DNA of 64,000 nt from Reyranella sp. (GCF_004297265.1 NZ_SCUT01000007.1:124001-188000); one strand, 5' to 3'; positions 34,897 to 45,834 are shown, counted from the stretch's first letter. Notes: a model not told the origin generated them from the sequence alone. Program-made: numbers and translations.

Positions 34897-36260
34897 GAGG
34901 CGTGCAGCACCTTGTGCAGCGCCTGCCGGTAGCGCTTGCCGATCGCGTCGCGATGGATGTGCCGGCCGTCCTTCACGAGCTTCCTGCCAGCCCGCCAGAC
35001 GCAGTCCACCGCCTGGCGGCCGCCTGAGAAGATCCAGCCATCCAGCCACCGGTCGCCGCGACGATGCGCGAGCGCGTTGTCGTCGGCCTTCAGGCTCACG
35101 AGATCCGCAGACTGGCCTGCGGCGAGCGTCGAGGACGCACCGAGCGCCTGTGCGCCGCCGGCAAGAGCCGCGTCGAACAGGCTGCGTCCGACCGACGGCG
35201 TCGAGGCCCGGGCCAGCGCGTTGCGCGTGCGCAGGGCGAGGCGCTGTCCATATTCGAGGAGACGCAGCTCCTCGGCGGCATCGATCAGGACATTGGAGTC
35301 CGAGCCGACACCGAACCGGCCGCCGCGCGCCATGAAGGACTGCGCGGGAAACAGTCCGTCGCCGAGATTGGCCTCGGTGATGGGGCAGAGGCCCACGACC
35401 GCGCGACGCGCGGCGATGCCGGCGCTCTCGGCGTCGGTGACATGTGTCGCGTGGACGAGGCACCAGCGTTCGTCGACCGGCAGGCGATCCAGCAGTAACT
35501 CGACTGGTCGCTTGCCCGACCAGGCGAAGCAATCCTCGACTTCTTTGGTCTGCTCGGCGACATGGATGTGGACGGGACCGCCGTTGGCGAACGGCAGGAT
35601 GGCCGCGATCTCTTCGGATGTTGCTGCGCGCAGACTGTGCGGCGCGATGCCGACCACGGCACCGGACAGCGACGATACGGCCTTGCGGCTGGCCTCGATC
35701 AGCCTTCCGTACCGGGCGACTTCGTTGATGAAGCGGCGCTGGCCCGGAGCGGCGGGCAGACCCCCAAAGCCTGCATGAAGATAGAAAACAGGCAGCAGCG
35801 TCAGCGCGATGCCGGTCTCGCCGGCCGCGGCGGCGATCCGTGTCGCCAGCTCGGCGATGTTCGCATAGGGCGCGCCGCCGGGATCGTGATGCACGTAGTG
35901 GAACTCGCCAACCCGGGTGAAGCCGCTTTCGAGCATTTCCACATAGGCCTGCGCGGCGATCGCCTCGACCTCGTCGGGACCCATATGGTCGACGAAGCGA
36001 TACATGGCCTCGCGCCACGTCCAGAAACTGTCTTCCGTGCTGCCGCGCCGCTCCGTGAGACCCGCCATGCCGCGCTGGAAAGCATGGCTGTGCAGGTTGG
36101 GCAGGCCGGGCAGGCCGATTCCGTGGATTTCATCCCCTGCTTCGGCAGGGGCGCCCTTCATCAAGGTTTCAATGCGCCCGTCCACCATGACGAGGCGCAC
36201 GCCACCGGCCCAGCCGTCGGGCAGGAGCAGGGAGCGAAACCAGAGGGCGGTTCTGGACAT
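34893..36260 (-). CDS. hutF: formimidoylglutamate deiminase HutF
   Basis: A 455-residue amidohydrolase that converts N-formimino-L-glutamate to N-formyl-L-glutamate plus ammonia in the five-step histidine pathway. [15 protein letters not shown] gives the HxH metal motif, followed by [14 protein letters not shown] (a HutF hallmark), [19 protein letters not shown] and [12 protein letters not shown] with the metal Asp. ATG 36260 gives the expected N-terminus; an alternative ATG at 36278 would put six codons inside the operator. It diverges from hutI across about 30 nt. Confidence 0.94.
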   Translation of the reverse strand: MSRTALWFRSLLLPDGWAGGVRLVMVDGRIETLMKGAPAEAGDEIHGIGLPGLPNLHSHAFQRGMAGLTERRGSTEDSFWTWREAMYRFVDHMGPDEVEAIAAQAYVEMLESGFTRVGEFHYVHHDPGGAPYANIAELATRIAAAAGETGIALTLLPVFYLHAGFGGLPAAPGQRRFINEVARYGRLIEASRKAVSSLSGAVVGIAPHSLRAATSEEIAAILPFANGGPVHIHVAEQTKEVEDCFAWSGKRPVELLLDRLPVDERWCLVHATHVTDAESAGIAARRAVVGLCPITEANLGDGLFPAQSFMARGGRFGVGSDSNVLIDAAEELRLLEYGQRLALRTRNALARASTPSVGRSLFDAALAGGAQALGASSTLAAGQSADLVSLKADDNALAHRRGDRWLDGWIFSGGRQAVDCVWRAGRKLVKDGRHIHRDAIGKRYRQALHKVLHAS

Positions 36261-36263
36261 ATT

Positions 36264-36281
36264 ATTATGTATAGTCATAAT
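36264..36281. promoter_or_regulatory. HutC-type operator between hutF and hutI
   Basis: ATTATG at 36264-36269 and CATAAT at 36276-36281 are perfect inverted arms around TATAGT. The core TGTATAGTCA differs by one base from the HutC/GntR-type core found at 45821-45834 (TGTATAGACA on its minus strand). The site fills nearly the whole hutF/hutI gap, is very AT-rich against a GC-rich background and would block both divergent promoters. The HutC assignment rests on context and on similarity to the family consensus GTMTAKAC (one mismatch). Confidence 0.6.
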
Positions 36282-36290
36282 AACGCCGCC

Positions 36291-37490
36291 ATGCAATGTG
36301 ACCGCCTCTGGAAGAACGCACGCCTCGCGACCCTGGCCGGCGACGGCTTGGGCCTCGTCGAGGACGGGCTCGTGGCCGCGCACGACGGCCGCATCGTCTT
36401 TGCCGGCGCGACAGCGGAAGCGCCGTCGATCAATGCCGACGAGACGATCGATTGCGACGGCCGCTGGGTCACCCCGGGCCTGGTCGACTGCCATACGCAC
36501 ATCGTCTACGGCGGCAACCGCGCCCACGAGTTCGAGTTGCGTCTGGCCGGCGCCAGCTACGAGGAGATCGCGCGCGCGGGCGGCGGCATCGTGTCGACGA
36601 TGCGGGCGACTCGCGCGGCGACGGAGGAGGAGTTGGTCGCCAGCGCCTTACCGCGGGTCGATACGTTGATCGCTGAGGGCGTGACCACACTGGAGATCAA
36701 GTCGGGCTACGGACTCGATACGGCCGCAGAGATGAAATCCCTGCGCGCCGCGCGCCGCATCGGCGAGGTACGGCCGCTTTCGGTCAAGACCACCTTCCTC
36801 GGTGCGCACGCGCTGCCGCCGGAAGCCAAGGGCGACAAGGATGCCTACATTGCCGTCGTTTGCGACGAGATGCTGCCGGCCGTGGTAAAAGCCGGGCTGG
36901 CCGATGCGGTCGACGGTTTCTGTGAGGGCATTGCCTTCACGCCGCAGCAGATCGAACGGGTATTCGAGGCGGCCAAGGCCAAGGGGTTGCGCGTAAGACT
37001 GCATGCCGAGCAGCTTTCCAACCTGCATGGCGCAAGCCTGGCGGCCCGTTACAACGCGCTCTCGGCCGATCATCTGGAGCATATCGACGAAACGGGCGTG
37101 AAGGCGCTTGCGCAAGCCGGGACCGTCGCCGTGCTGCTGCCGGGTGCGTTCTATTTCGTGCGCGAGACGCACAAGCCATCGGTCGATCTGCTGCGGCAAC
37201 ACGGCGTGAAGATCGCGCTGGCGTCCGACAGCAATCCCGGCACCTCGCCGCTCACCTCGCTGCTGCTGGCGATGAACATGGGCGCCACCTTGTTCCGGCT
37301 GACGGTCGACGAATGCCTGGCGGGCGTGACGCGCGAGGCGGCGCGGGCGCTGGGTTGTCTCGACGATGTCGGCACGCTGGAGGCCGGCAAGTGGTGTGAT
37401 CTCGCGATCTGGGACATCGAGCGCCCGGCCGAGCTGGTCTACCGCATGGGCTTCAATCCGCTGCACGCGCGAGTCTGGAGGGGCCGATGA
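36291..37490 (+). CDS. hutI: imidazolonepropionase HutI
   Basis: A 399-residue amidohydrolase that opens imidazolone-propionate to N-formimino-L-glutamate. [20 protein letters not shown] contains the HxH metal pair and the substrate-binding Arg/Tyr. [26 protein letters not shown] and [12 protein letters not shown] (metal Asp) are family signatures. ATG 36291 gives the usual MxCDRLW start; a possible earlier ATG at 36267 lies inside the operator. Its last four bases overlap the hutH start, with GGAGGGG supplying the hutH ribosome-binding site. Confidence 0.96.
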   Translation: MQCDRLWKNARLATLAGDGLGLVEDGLVAAHDGRIVFAGATAEAPSINADETIDCDGRWVTPGLVDCHTHIVYGGNRAHEFELRLAGASYEEIARAGGGIVSTMRATRAATEEELVASALPRVDTLIAEGVTTLEIKSGYGLDTAAEMKSLRAARRIGEVRPLSVKTTFLGAHALPPEAKGDKDAYIAVVCDEMLPAVVKAGLADAVDGFCEGIAFTPQQIERVFEAAKAKGLRVRLHAEQLSNLHGASLAARYNALSADHLEHIDETGVKALAQAGTVAVLLPGAFYFVRETHKPSVDLLRQHGVKIALASDSNPGTSPLTSLLLAMNMGATLFRLTVDECLAGVTREAARALGCLDDVGTLEAGKWCDLAIWDIERPAELVYRMGFNPLHARVWRGR

Positions 37491-39024
37491 AGGCGATCGT
37501 GATCACGCCGGGAACGGTTCCGCTGTCGGCCTGGCGCGACATCTATCGCGGTGCGGCGGTGAGCCTCGATCCCGCCGCCTATGAGGCGATCGAGAAGTCG
37601 GCGCGGGCGGTATCGTCGATCCTCGCCAGGCACCAACCCGTCTACGGCATCAATACGGGCTTCGGAAAGCTGGCCAGCGTCCGCATCGAGGAAGCCGACC
37701 TGAAAACCTTGCAGCGCAACATCGTGCTCAGCCACGCCGCCGGTGTCGGTGCGCCGATGCCGGTCGCCGTCGTGCGCCTGATGATGGCGTTGAAGCTCGG
37801 CAGCCTGTCACAGGGCGCGTCGGGTGTGCAGCCCGCGACGGTGCGGCTGCTGGAAACGCTGCTGGCCGAAGGCCTGACTCCGGTCGTGCCCTGCCAGGGC
37901 TCGGTCGGCGCGTCGGGCGATCTCGCGCCGCTCGCGCATATGAGCGCGGCGATGATCGGCGTCGGCAATTTCCTGGTCGAGGGCGAGGTCGTGCCGGCTG
38001 CCAAGGCGCTGGGCGATGTCGGGCTGAAGCCGCTGGTGCTGGGCGCCAAGGAAGGGCTCGCGCTGCTGAACGGCACGCAGTTCTCGACCGCCTATGCGCT
38101 GGCCGGTCTCTTCGAGGCCGAGAACCTCTATGGCGCGGCGCTGGTCACCGGCGCGCTCTCGACCGACGCGGCGCGCGGCTCGGACGCGCCGTTCGATCCG
38201 CGCATCCATCACCTGCGCCGTCACGGCGGCCAGATCGCGGCCGCCGAGTCGCTTCGCCGTCTGATGGCGGGCTCGCCGATCCGCGCCTCGCATCTGGTGG
38301 GCGACGAGCGGGTGCAGGATCCCTACTGCCTGCGTTGCCAGCCACAGGTCATGGGCGCCGTTCTCGATATATTGCGCCAGGCGGCGGCGACGCTGGAAAC
38401 GGAAGCCAATGGCGTCACCGACAATCCGCTGATCTTCACCGATCCCGACGAAGCGCTGTCGGGTGGCAACTTCCACGCCGAACCGGTGGCGTTCGCCGCC
38501 GACATCATCGCGCTGGCGCTGTGCGAGATCGGCTCGCTGTCGGAGCGCCGCATCGCCATGCTGGTCGATCCGGCCCTGTCAGGCCTGCCAGCCTTCCTGA
38601 CGCCGCGGCCCGGCCTCAACTCGGGCTTCATGATCCCGCAGGTCACGGCCGCGGCGCTGGTGTCGGAGAACAAGCAGCGCGCCCATCCCGCCAGCGTCGA
38701 TTCGATCCCGACCTCGGCCAACCAGGAAGACCATGTCTCGATGGCCGCGCACGGCGCGCGCCGTCTGCTCGACATGGCGGCCAATCTTTCCGCCGTCATC
38801 GGCATCGAGTTGCTGGCGGCGGCGCAGGGATGCGACTTCCATCGGCCGCTGGTCTCCAGCCCGCCGCTTGAGGCCGTCCGCACCTTGCTGCGCAACGCCG
38901 TGCCGCATCTCGAGGACGACCGCCATTTCCATCCCGACATCGAGAAGGCCACCTCGCTCGTTGCCGACGGCACGATCGTCGCCACCGTCGGCCCCGGCTT
39001 CCTGCCCGCCCTTCAGGAGACACC

Positions 39025-39028
<4 letters not shown>
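37487..39028 (+). CDS. hutH: histidine ammonia-lyase HutH
   Basis: A 513-residue lyase that removes ammonia from histidine to give urocanate, the first step of the pathway. The self-forming MIO cofactor comes from Ala142-Ser-Gly144 in [15 protein letters not shown]. Tyr53 in [21 protein letters not shown] and NQEDHVSMA are catalytic and family regions. The length is normal. It overlaps hutI and hutU by four bases on each side, so the three enzymes are translated as a tight unit. Confidence 0.97.
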
Positions 39029-40686
<1,658 letters not shown>

Positions 40687-40694
40687 GAATCTTT

Positions 40695-40715
40695 CCTCCC
40701 CCTCAAACGGGGAGG
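40695..40715. repeat. palindromic CCTCCCC/GGGGAGG intergenic repeat
   Basis: CCTCCCC at 40695-40701 pairs with GGGGAGG at 40709-40715 around a 7-nt loop (CTCAAAC). It lies 9 nt after the hutU stop. It belongs to the same family as the elements at 23262 and 43909. Its right arm continues into GGAGGTGA, which could serve as a ribosome-binding site for the short frame at 40722. Confidence 0.6.
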
Positions 40716-40721
40716 TGAAGA

Positions 40722-40739
40722 ATGGGGATACTGACATGA
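40722..40739 (+). other. possible five-codon leader cistron before the DUF1028 gene
   Basis: ATG GGG ATA CTG ACA TGA encodes MGILT. A strong ribosome-binding sequence, GGAGGTGA (40711-40718), precedes it, and its stop overlaps the next gene start as ATGA at 40736-40739. The downstream ATG has no good site of its own at normal spacing, so termination-reinitiation coupling is possible. This is a reading of the sequence only. Confidence 0.3.
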
Positions 40740-41416
40740 CCTTCTCGATCGTCGGACGCTGTGCGCGGACCGGTATGCTGGGCGCTGCAGTGACCACCTC
40801 ATCGATTTCGGTCGGCTCGCGCTGCTCACATGCGCGGGCGGGCATCGGCGCGGCGCTCACGCAGCACCGCACCGATCCGAGGCTGGGGCCGCTGGCGCTG
40901 GACCTGCTGGCCCATGGTTTCTCGGCGCCGGAGGCGATGCAGGCGGTGGTCGCGGCGACGCCGCACCGGCATTGGCGGCAACTGGCCCTGATCGATGCGG
41001 CCGGCCGCACCGCCGTCTATTCCGGCGCAAATGTCCGGGCCGAGCGCGGCGAGGCGCAGGGCAAGGACTGCGCCTCCATCGCCAATATCGTGCGATCGGC
41101 GTCGCTGCCTCAGGTCATGGTGGGAGCCTTCGAGGCGTCTCCGGATCTGCCGCTGGCGCGCCGCCTGCTCGATGCGCTGGCGGCCGGCGAGGCGGCGGGC
41201 GGTGAATTCCAGCCGGTGACCTCGGCGGCCTTGCTCGTCGTCGACAGGGAGTCCTTTCCCTATGTCGATCTGCGAATCGACGATCATGCCCAGCCGATCG
41301 CCGAACTGGCCCGTCTCTGGACGAAGTACGAGCCCGAAGCCTACGCCTATGTGATCCGCGCCGTCGATCCGGAAGCGGCGGTGCCGCCGCCGGGGATGAA
41401 ACTCAAGGCGACCTGA
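40736..41416 (+). CDS. DUF1028 family protein (Ntn-hydrolase-like)
   Basis: A 226-residue soluble protein. MTFSIVGRCARTGMLGAAVTTSSISVGSRC is the start of the DUF1028 domain, and the family's AQAGVGAVLTQ-like element appears here as ARAGIGAALTQHRTDPRLG. It continues with AGRTAVYSGANV and ends with DVLRL-like text (VDLRIDDHAQPIAELARLW). The family has a beta-sandwich related to Ntn hydrolases but no proven enzymatic role that I can state. It follows hutU by 49 nt and is probably cotranscribed with the hut genes, which makes a role near glutamate or N-formylglutamate metabolism worth testing. Confidence 0.85.
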   Translation: MTFSIVGRCARTGMLGAAVTTSSISVGSRCSHARAGIGAALTQHRTDPRLGPLALDLLAHGFSAPEAMQAVVAATPHRHWRQLALIDAAGRTAVYSGANVRAERGEAQGKDCASIANIVRSASLPQVMVGAFEASPDLPLARRLLDALAAGEAAGGEFQPVTSAALLVVDRESFPYVDLRIDDHAQPIAELARLWTKYEPEAYAYVIRAVDPEAAVPPPGMKLKAT

Positions 41417-41419
41417 TCG

Positions 41420-41617
41420 ATGCAACTTTATCGTGGGCTGCGGCGTTTGATCCGCATGCCCCGCGATACCCCCTCTTCCGAAGAGCCGATCCAACCGGCC
41501 GACCGCACCGCCCGTGAACGCCTCGAAGCCGAGATGAAGCGGGCGCTCTGGGCCCAGCAGGCCTCACGGTCCTGGGCGGCCCTTACGGCCACGAAGGCTC
41601 TTCAGCCTAATCTCTGA
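41420..41617 (+). CDS. small hypothetical protein
   Basis: A possible 65-residue basic/acidic protein (MQLYRGLRRLIRMP at the start, then RLEAEMKRALWAQQ, likely helical) starting 3 nt after the DUF1028 stop. There is no signal peptide or membrane segment and no strong ribosome-binding site. Its end overlaps the convergent repressor gene by 16 nt. Position and frame make it a plausible coupled gene, but it could be a chance ORF. Confidence 0.4.
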   Translation: MQLYRGLRRLIRMPRDTPSSEEPIQPADRTARERLEAEMKRALWAQQASRSWAALTATKALQPNL

Positions 41618-42327
41618 TTTCCCACCGCATCGAAGCGGCAGCCCAGCCTGTACCGTGATGAGGGGTGCAGGCAGCGCACCATCGTGACCGGCGTCGTACG
41701 CGTCCAGGTGCGCCGCGTCAGCAACAGGCAGGGTTCCGAGGACTCGATCTGCAGGCGGTTCGCCTGCTCCGGCGTCGGCAGGACGGCGTCGACGACATGC
41801 TCGATCTCGTCGAACGGCACGTTCTGCACCAGATATTCACCCGGCGGGATGTCGCTGAAATCCTGCTCCAGGAAGGCCGGCACCACTTGCGGGTTGACGT
41901 AGCGGTCCTCGAACTGGACCGGCACCTCGTTCTCGAGGTGAAGGCACACCGAATGAAAGACCGACTGTCCCGAGCGCAAACCGAGCCAGGCGGCGATGTC
42001 ACCGGGCGCCGCCACCCTCTCGGCCGAGAGTAGCGCGCAGCGATAGTCGTGGCCGCGCTGGCGAACCTCGCGGGCAATGCTGGCGATGTGCAGAAGAGTC
42101 GATTGCGGCTTGTCCTCGGCCACGAAGCTGCCGACTCCCGCGACCCGTACGATGCGGCCCTGCTGGACGAGATCGCGCAGCGCCCGGTTCACGGTCATGC
42201 GCGACATGCCGAACCGGCTCACCAGCTCGTGCTCCGAAGGCAGGCGATGGCCCGGCGGCCACGATCCGTCCTGGATGTGGCGCACGATATAGTCCTCGAC
42301 CTGCTGGTAGAGCGCGGTCGGTTCCAT
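41602..42327 (-). CDS. GntR-family repressor of the HutC type, second copy
   Basis: A 241-residue regulator. The winged helix (residues 5-70) contains LPSEHELVSRFGMSRMTVNR, followed by GVGSFVAEDKPQS. The UTRA domain has VFHSVCLHLENEVPVQFEDRYVNP, EIEHVVDAVLPTP and LLLTRRTWTRTTPVT. This pattern resembles gammaproteobacterial HutC rather than the alphaproteobacterial type seen at 34177, so the window holds two HutC-type repressors from different subfamilies. It is the last gene of the PhyH/ABC operon, 7 nt after the ATPase, and probably controls that operon through the palindrome at 45821. Confidence 0.87.
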   Translation of the reverse strand: MEPTALYQQVEDYIVRHIQDGSWPPGHRLPSEHELVSRFGMSRMTVNRALRDLVQQGRIVRVAGVGSFVAEDKPQSTLLHIASIAREVRQRGHDYRCALLSAERVAAPGDIAAWLGLRSGQSVFHSVCLHLENEVPVQFEDRYVNPQVVPAFLEQDFSDIPPGEYLVQNVPFDEIEHVVDAVLPTPEQANRLQIESSEPCLLLTRRTWTRTTPVTMVRCLHPSSRYRLGCRFDAVGNQRLG

Positions 42328-42334
42328 CGGCCCC

Positions 42335-43117
42335 TCAGTGATCCGCGGCGATGGCTTCGACCCGGATCTCCTCGGTGAGGCGGGCCTTCAGCGCCATGAA
42401 CTCAGGCGTGGTCTTGACCGTGTAGTGCCTGGGATGGGGCAGGCCGACGTCCAGCTCGGTCTTGATGCGACCCGGCCGGGCGCTGAACACAACGACCCGG
42501 CTGGCCATGAAGATGGCCTCGTCGATGTCGTGGGTGATGAACATCACCGTCTTCTGCGCCTGTTCCCAGATGCCGAGCAGCAGCTCCTGCATCAGGACGC
42601 GCGTCTGGTTGTCGAGTGCGCCGAACGGCTCGTCGAGCAGCAGGATCTTGGGGTCGTTGGCCAGCGCGCGGGCGATCGCCACCCTCTGCTGCATGCCACC
42701 CGAAAGCTGCTTGGGAAAATGGTCCTCGAAGCCGCGCAGGCCGACCTGGGCGATGAAGCGGTCGCTGATCTCGCGCTGCTCCGAGAGCTTCATGCCCTTC
42801 TCGCGCAAGCCGAAGCAGATGTTCTGGCGCACGTTCAGCCAGGGAAAGAGCGTGTAGCTCTGGAACACGACGCCACGGTCGGCGCCGGCGCCCGAGATGT
42901 TCGTGCCGTCGAGCTTGATCTCGCCCGTGGTCGGCGTCTCGAGCCCGGCGACCAGCCGCAGCAGGGTGGACTTGCCGCAGCCCGAGGGACCCAGCACGGT
43001 GATGAAATCGTTGTCGCCGACCTCGAGATCGACCGGCAACAGCGCCTGCGTCGGCGGCACGTTGCGCCGGTGGCCGGGGAAGGTCTTGGAAACGTTGCGG
43101 ATGGAAAGCCGGCTCAT
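42335..43117 (-). CDS. ABC importer ATPase, NitT/TauT type
   Basis: A 260-residue ATPase. Walker A is GPSGCGKST, the Q loop is VFQSYTLFPWLNV, the signature is LSGGMQQRVAIARAL, Walker B is ILLLDEPFGALD, and the switch His is in FITHDIDEAI. FSARPGRIKTELDVGLP is the usual C-terminal segment of nitrate/taurine/sulfonate-type ATPases. It overlaps the permease stop by four bases (ATGA). It powers the importer formed with the two genes upstream of it. Confidence 0.93.
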   Translation of the reverse strand: MSRLSIRNVSKTFPGHRRNVPPTQALLPVDLEVGDNDFITVLGPSGCGKSTLLRLVAGLETPTTGEIKLDGTNISGAGADRGVVFQSYTLFPWLNVRQNICFGLREKGMKLSEQREISDRFIAQVGLRGFEDHFPKQLSGGMQQRVAIARALANDPKILLLDEPFGALDNQTRVLMQELLLGIWEQAQKTVMFITHDIDEAIFMASRVVVFSARPGRIKTELDVGLPHPRHYTVKTTPEFMALKARLTEEIRVEAIAADH

Positions 43118-43890
43118 CGCAGCAGGCTCCACGCGAAGAGGTACTGGTTCACCTTCTTGAACAGCACGTCGGAGATCAGGCCGACCAGGCCGATCACCAC
43201 GATACCCGCGATGATGTGATCGGTAGCCATCAGGGCCTGGCTGTCGGTGATCATGTGGCCGATGCCCGACGAGGCGCCGATCAGCTCGGCGACGATGATG
43301 TAGGTCCAGCCCAGCCCCAGCACCTGGCGCAGCGCCTCGGCGATGTCGGGCGCGGCGCCGGGCAGGACGACCCTGCGGATCACGCCGGTATCCTTGCAGC
43401 CCAGCGTATAGGCAGCCTCGACCAGGTCGCGGCGCGTGCCGGCCACGATCATGGCGATCATGAGGGTGAGCTGGAAGAAGCAACCGATGAAGATGACAGT
43501 GAGCTTCTGCGCCTCGCCGATGCCGACCCACAGGATCAGCAGCGGGATGAAGGCCGAGGCCGGCAGGTAGCGCGCGAAGGAGACGAAGGGTTCGAAGAAG
43601 GCCTCGATCGGCTTGTAGACTCCCATCGCGATACCGAGTGGCACGGCGATGACGGCGGCGAGCACGAAGCCGCCGACCACGCGCCAGATGGTCATGCCGA
43701 CGTCGTAGGTGAATCCCTGCGTGGCAAAGAGGCTCCAGGCGGAAACCAGCGTCTGCCAGGGCGAGGCGAGGAAGTGCTTCGGGACGGCGCCGGTCCAGGT
43801 GATCAGCCACCAGAGCGCGACGAAGGCGACGAAGAACGCCACGCCCAGGACGATGCGATTCTCCCGTTTGACGGGAACCAGCAGTTTCAT
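43114..43890 (-). CDS. ABC importer permease, NitT/TauT type
   Basis: A 258-residue inner-membrane permease with about six helices. LWWLITWTGAVPKHFLASP at the N-terminus and the cytoplasmic EAA loop EAAYTLGCKDTGVIRRVVLPGAAPDI are typical of SsuC/TauC proteins. A 131-nt region rich in nested palindromes separates it from the binding-protein gene upstream, which may lower permease expression relative to the binding protein. Confidence 0.92.
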   Translation of the reverse strand: MKLLVPVKRENRIVLGVAFFVAFVALWWLITWTGAVPKHFLASPWQTLVSAWSLFATQGFTYDVGMTIWRVVGGFVLAAVIAVPLGIAMGVYKPIEAFFEPFVSFARYLPASAFIPLLILWVGIGEAQKLTVIFIGCFFQLTLMIAMIVAGTRRDLVEAAYTLGCKDTGVIRRVVLPGAAPDIAEALRQVLGLGWTYIIVAELIGASSGIGHMITDSQALMATDHIIAGIVVIGLVGLISDVLFKKVNQYLFAWSLLR

Positions 43891-43908
43891 GATCTCTTCT
43901 CAAACCTT

Positions 43909-44010
43909 CCTCCCCATTCAAATAGGGAGGTGTCGGCGTCCTACGCCGACGGAGGGGTCATGACCCCTCCGCCTCACAGGACGAGGCACCTCCCCCGCTA
44001 ACGGGGGAGG
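43909..44010. repeat. mosaic palindromic element inside the ABC operon
   Basis: Several hairpins are stacked in 102 nt: CCTCCC/GGGAGG (43909-43930); GTCGGCG/CGCCGAC with a 5-nt loop (43932-43950); a perfect 20-bp palindrome at 43951-43970; GCCTC/GAGGC; and a 9-bp stem CCTCCCCCG/CGGGGGAGG with a CTAA loop (43989-44010). GGAGGTG on the left and CACCTCC on the right also form outer arms. It is the largest member of the repeat family seen at 23262 and 40695. Lying between binding-protein and permease genes, it may terminate part of transcription or protect the upstream mRNA. Confidence 0.7.
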
Positions 44011-44021
44011 CAAAAGGCTGG

Positions 44022-44975
44022 CTACTTGATGTACGTCGTGTCGAAGAGCGTATCCATGTTGTCCGGCTTGCTCTTGATCACGCCGATCTCGAGCAGCAGC
44101 TCCGCGGCTTCCTTGTTGAAGGCCTGGATCTCGCCGCTGAAGAACTTCTTGTTGGCCTCGCGGTCGGCCCACTTGATCTTGGCCTGTGACTTCTCGAACT
44201 GCTCGGCGGTCTGCTTCACGTCGGCGCCCATGATCGTGAAGGCCTTCTGCTTGTCCTTCTCGATCATGTCGAGGGCCTGGAAGTAGCTCTCGACCAGCGC
44301 CTTCACCGCCTTGGGGTTCTCCTTGATGAACTTCGGCGTGCAGCCGAAGGAGTCGAACACCATCGGGTACTGCAGCGAATCGGCGATCAGCTTGCCGGTC
44401 TCGGGCTTGTCGCGCACCAGGCTGAGATAGGGCTCGTAGGTGACGGCGGCGTCGAGGTCCTTGCCGGTGACGAAGGCGTTGGCGGCGGGCGCCGGCTCCA
44501 GGGTGACGAGCTTCACGTCCTTCAGCGACATGCCGTTCTTCTTCAGGATCCAGGCCAGGGTGAAGTGCGGGTTGGTGCCCGGCGCCGAGGCGGCGACCGT
44601 CTTGCCCTTGAGGTCGGTGACCTTGGCGATGTCGTTGCGGGCGACGATGCCGTCCGAGCCCATGCCCTGGTCCATCTTGAAGAGCTGGGTGGTGGCGATG
44701 CCGTTGGTGTTCCACACGATCCAGGTCTCGACCGTGGTCGCGGCGCACTGCAGGTCGCCCGAGGCGATGGCGAGGTGGCGGTCCTTCTGCGGGATCTTCT
44801 TGATCGTCACGTCGAGGCCGTTGGCCTTGTAGATGCCGGCCTCCTTGGCGAGCGTGATCGGCGCGAAGCCGGTCCAGCCGGAGATGCCGATGGCGACCTT
44901 GGTGTCCTGCGCCGCGGCGCCGCCGGCGAAGGCCGTTGCCGCCAGAACGGCGGCCACTGCTGTGAACTTGGACAT
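44022..44975 (-). CDS. ABC importer substrate-binding protein, NitT/TauT type
   Basis: A 317-residue periplasmic protein with a Sec signal (MSKFTAVAAVLAATAFAGGA, cleavage after AAAQ). AIGISGWTGFAPITLAKEAGI, GDLQCAATT, DLKGKTVAASAPGTNPHF and AAVTYEPYLS are the recurring blocks of nitrate/sulfonate/taurine-type binding proteins. AAGGGAG provides a good ribosome-binding site before ATG 44975. It follows the PhyH-like gene by 25 nt. The ligand is not predictable from sequence; the HutC-type operator upstream suggests histidine, urocanate or a related compound. Confidence 0.9.
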   Translation of the reverse strand: MSKFTAVAAVLAATAFAGGAAAQDTKVAIGISGWTGFAPITLAKEAGIYKANGLDVTIKKIPQKDRHLAIASGDLQCAATTVETWIVWNTNGIATTQLFKMDQGMGSDGIVARNDIAKVTDLKGKTVAASAPGTNPHFTLAWILKKNGMSLKDVKLVTLEPAPAANAFVTGKDLDAAVTYEPYLSLVRDKPETGKLIADSLQYPMVFDSFGCTPKFIKENPKAVKALVESYFQALDMIEKDKQKAFTIMGADVKQTAEQFEKSQAKIKWADREANKKFFSGEIQAFNKEAAELLLEIGVIKSKPDNMDTLFDTTYIK

Positions 44976-45000
44976 GATGAAGCTCCCTTTGATCTGAGTG

Positions 45001-45807
45001 TTACGAACGATAGACGACGGGAAAGAGCGGCGTGTCGAGAGGGTCACCATCCTGCAGCCCGAGATCGGGGAAGGGCGGCGAGGTCCGGCCGGCGCGCTTC
45101 GCGAAGACGGCGTCGTCGCCGACCCAGCGCGCCGAGAAGACACGGCGCGCGCGCGGCGACTGGTTACCCGGCGCGCCGTGCACCGTCCGGAAATTGAAGG
45201 CGATGGCGTCGCCCGGCTGCATGTCCCAGCCCGCGACGTCGAGCGTGGGGCGCATCGCCTCGATATCGGGCATCACTTCGAAATCGTCGTTGGCATAGAG
45301 CCGCGTGCCGTCGAAGCGCATGGGCCGGAAGCCCTTGCCCCAGGTATGCGAACCTTTGATGCACTCCATCACCACGTCGCGCGGCACCGGATCGAGCGGG
45401 ATCCAGAAGCTGACGCTCTGCCGGCCTTCTACACAGTAGTAGGGCTGATCCTGGTGCCACGGCGTGACCGTGCTGCCGCCCGGCTGTTTCACGAGCACAT
45501 GGTCATGGAAGAAGCGGGCCGTGCGCGAGCCCATGAGGCGGGCCGCGATCTCCGCGGCCGGCGACTTCCAGACGAAGGCTTCGAACTCCGGGATGCGCTG
45601 CCAGTTGCACAGGTCCTGGAAGAAGGGCGCCGAGCCGTCGGCCGGACGAACCGTCCGTTCCAGCGGGCTGGGATTGGCCATCAGCGCGTCGACACCGGCG
45701 CGCAGCGGTTCCACCCAATCATCGAAGACGCCGCGCAGCACGATCGCACCGTCCTGGCGATAGCGCTCCGCATCGTCCGTTTGCGGCACTTTTTGTTCGG
45801 TCCCCAT
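45001..45807 (-). CDS. phytanoyl-CoA dioxygenase (PhyH) family Fe(II)/2-oxoglutarate oxygenase
   Basis: A 268-residue non-haem iron oxygenase. The iron triad is His118-x-Asp120 in TPWHQDQPYY and His210 in FNFRTVHGAPGN. Arg220, ten residues after that His, is a candidate 2-oxoglutarate anchor. The length matches PhyH-type enzymes that hydroxylate small molecules in bacteria. It is the first gene of an operon continuing with the binding protein, permease, ATPase and HutC-type repressor. A cytoplasmic hydroxylation of the imported ligand is a reasonable inference. Confidence 0.87.
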   Translation of the reverse strand: MGTEQKVPQTDDAERYRQDGAIVLRGVFDDWVEPLRAGVDALMANPSPLERTVRPADGSAPFFQDLCNWQRIPEFEAFVWKSPAAEIAARLMGSRTARFFHDHVLVKQPGGSTVTPWHQDQPYYCVEGRQSVSFWIPLDPVPRDVVMECIKGSHTWGKGFRPMRFDGTRLYANDDFEVMPDIEAMRPTLDVAGWDMQPGDAIAFNFRTVHGAPGNQSPRARRVFSARWVGDDAVFAKRAGRTSPPFPDLGLQDGDPLDTPLFPVVYRS

Positions 45808-45820
45808 GCCTAGCCTGTAG

Positions 45821-45834
45821 CCTGTCTATACAGG
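45821..45834. promoter_or_regulatory. HutC/GntR-type operator of the PhyH/ABC operon
   Basis: CCTGTCTATACAGG is an inverted repeat (CCTGT/ACAGG) that contains GTCTATAC, an exact match to the HutC-subfamily consensus GTMTAKAC. It lies 14 nt before the PhyH start codon on the minus strand and so overlaps the likely promoter or leader. A direct repeat of TAGCCTG flanks it. The repressor encoded by the last gene of the same operon is the natural candidate to bind it. Confidence 0.65.

Noticed and set aside
36267..36290. Earlier start codons for hutI (36267) and hutF (36278)
   Set aside because: Both lie inside the palindromic operator, add residues not seen in the families and lack ribosome-binding sites.
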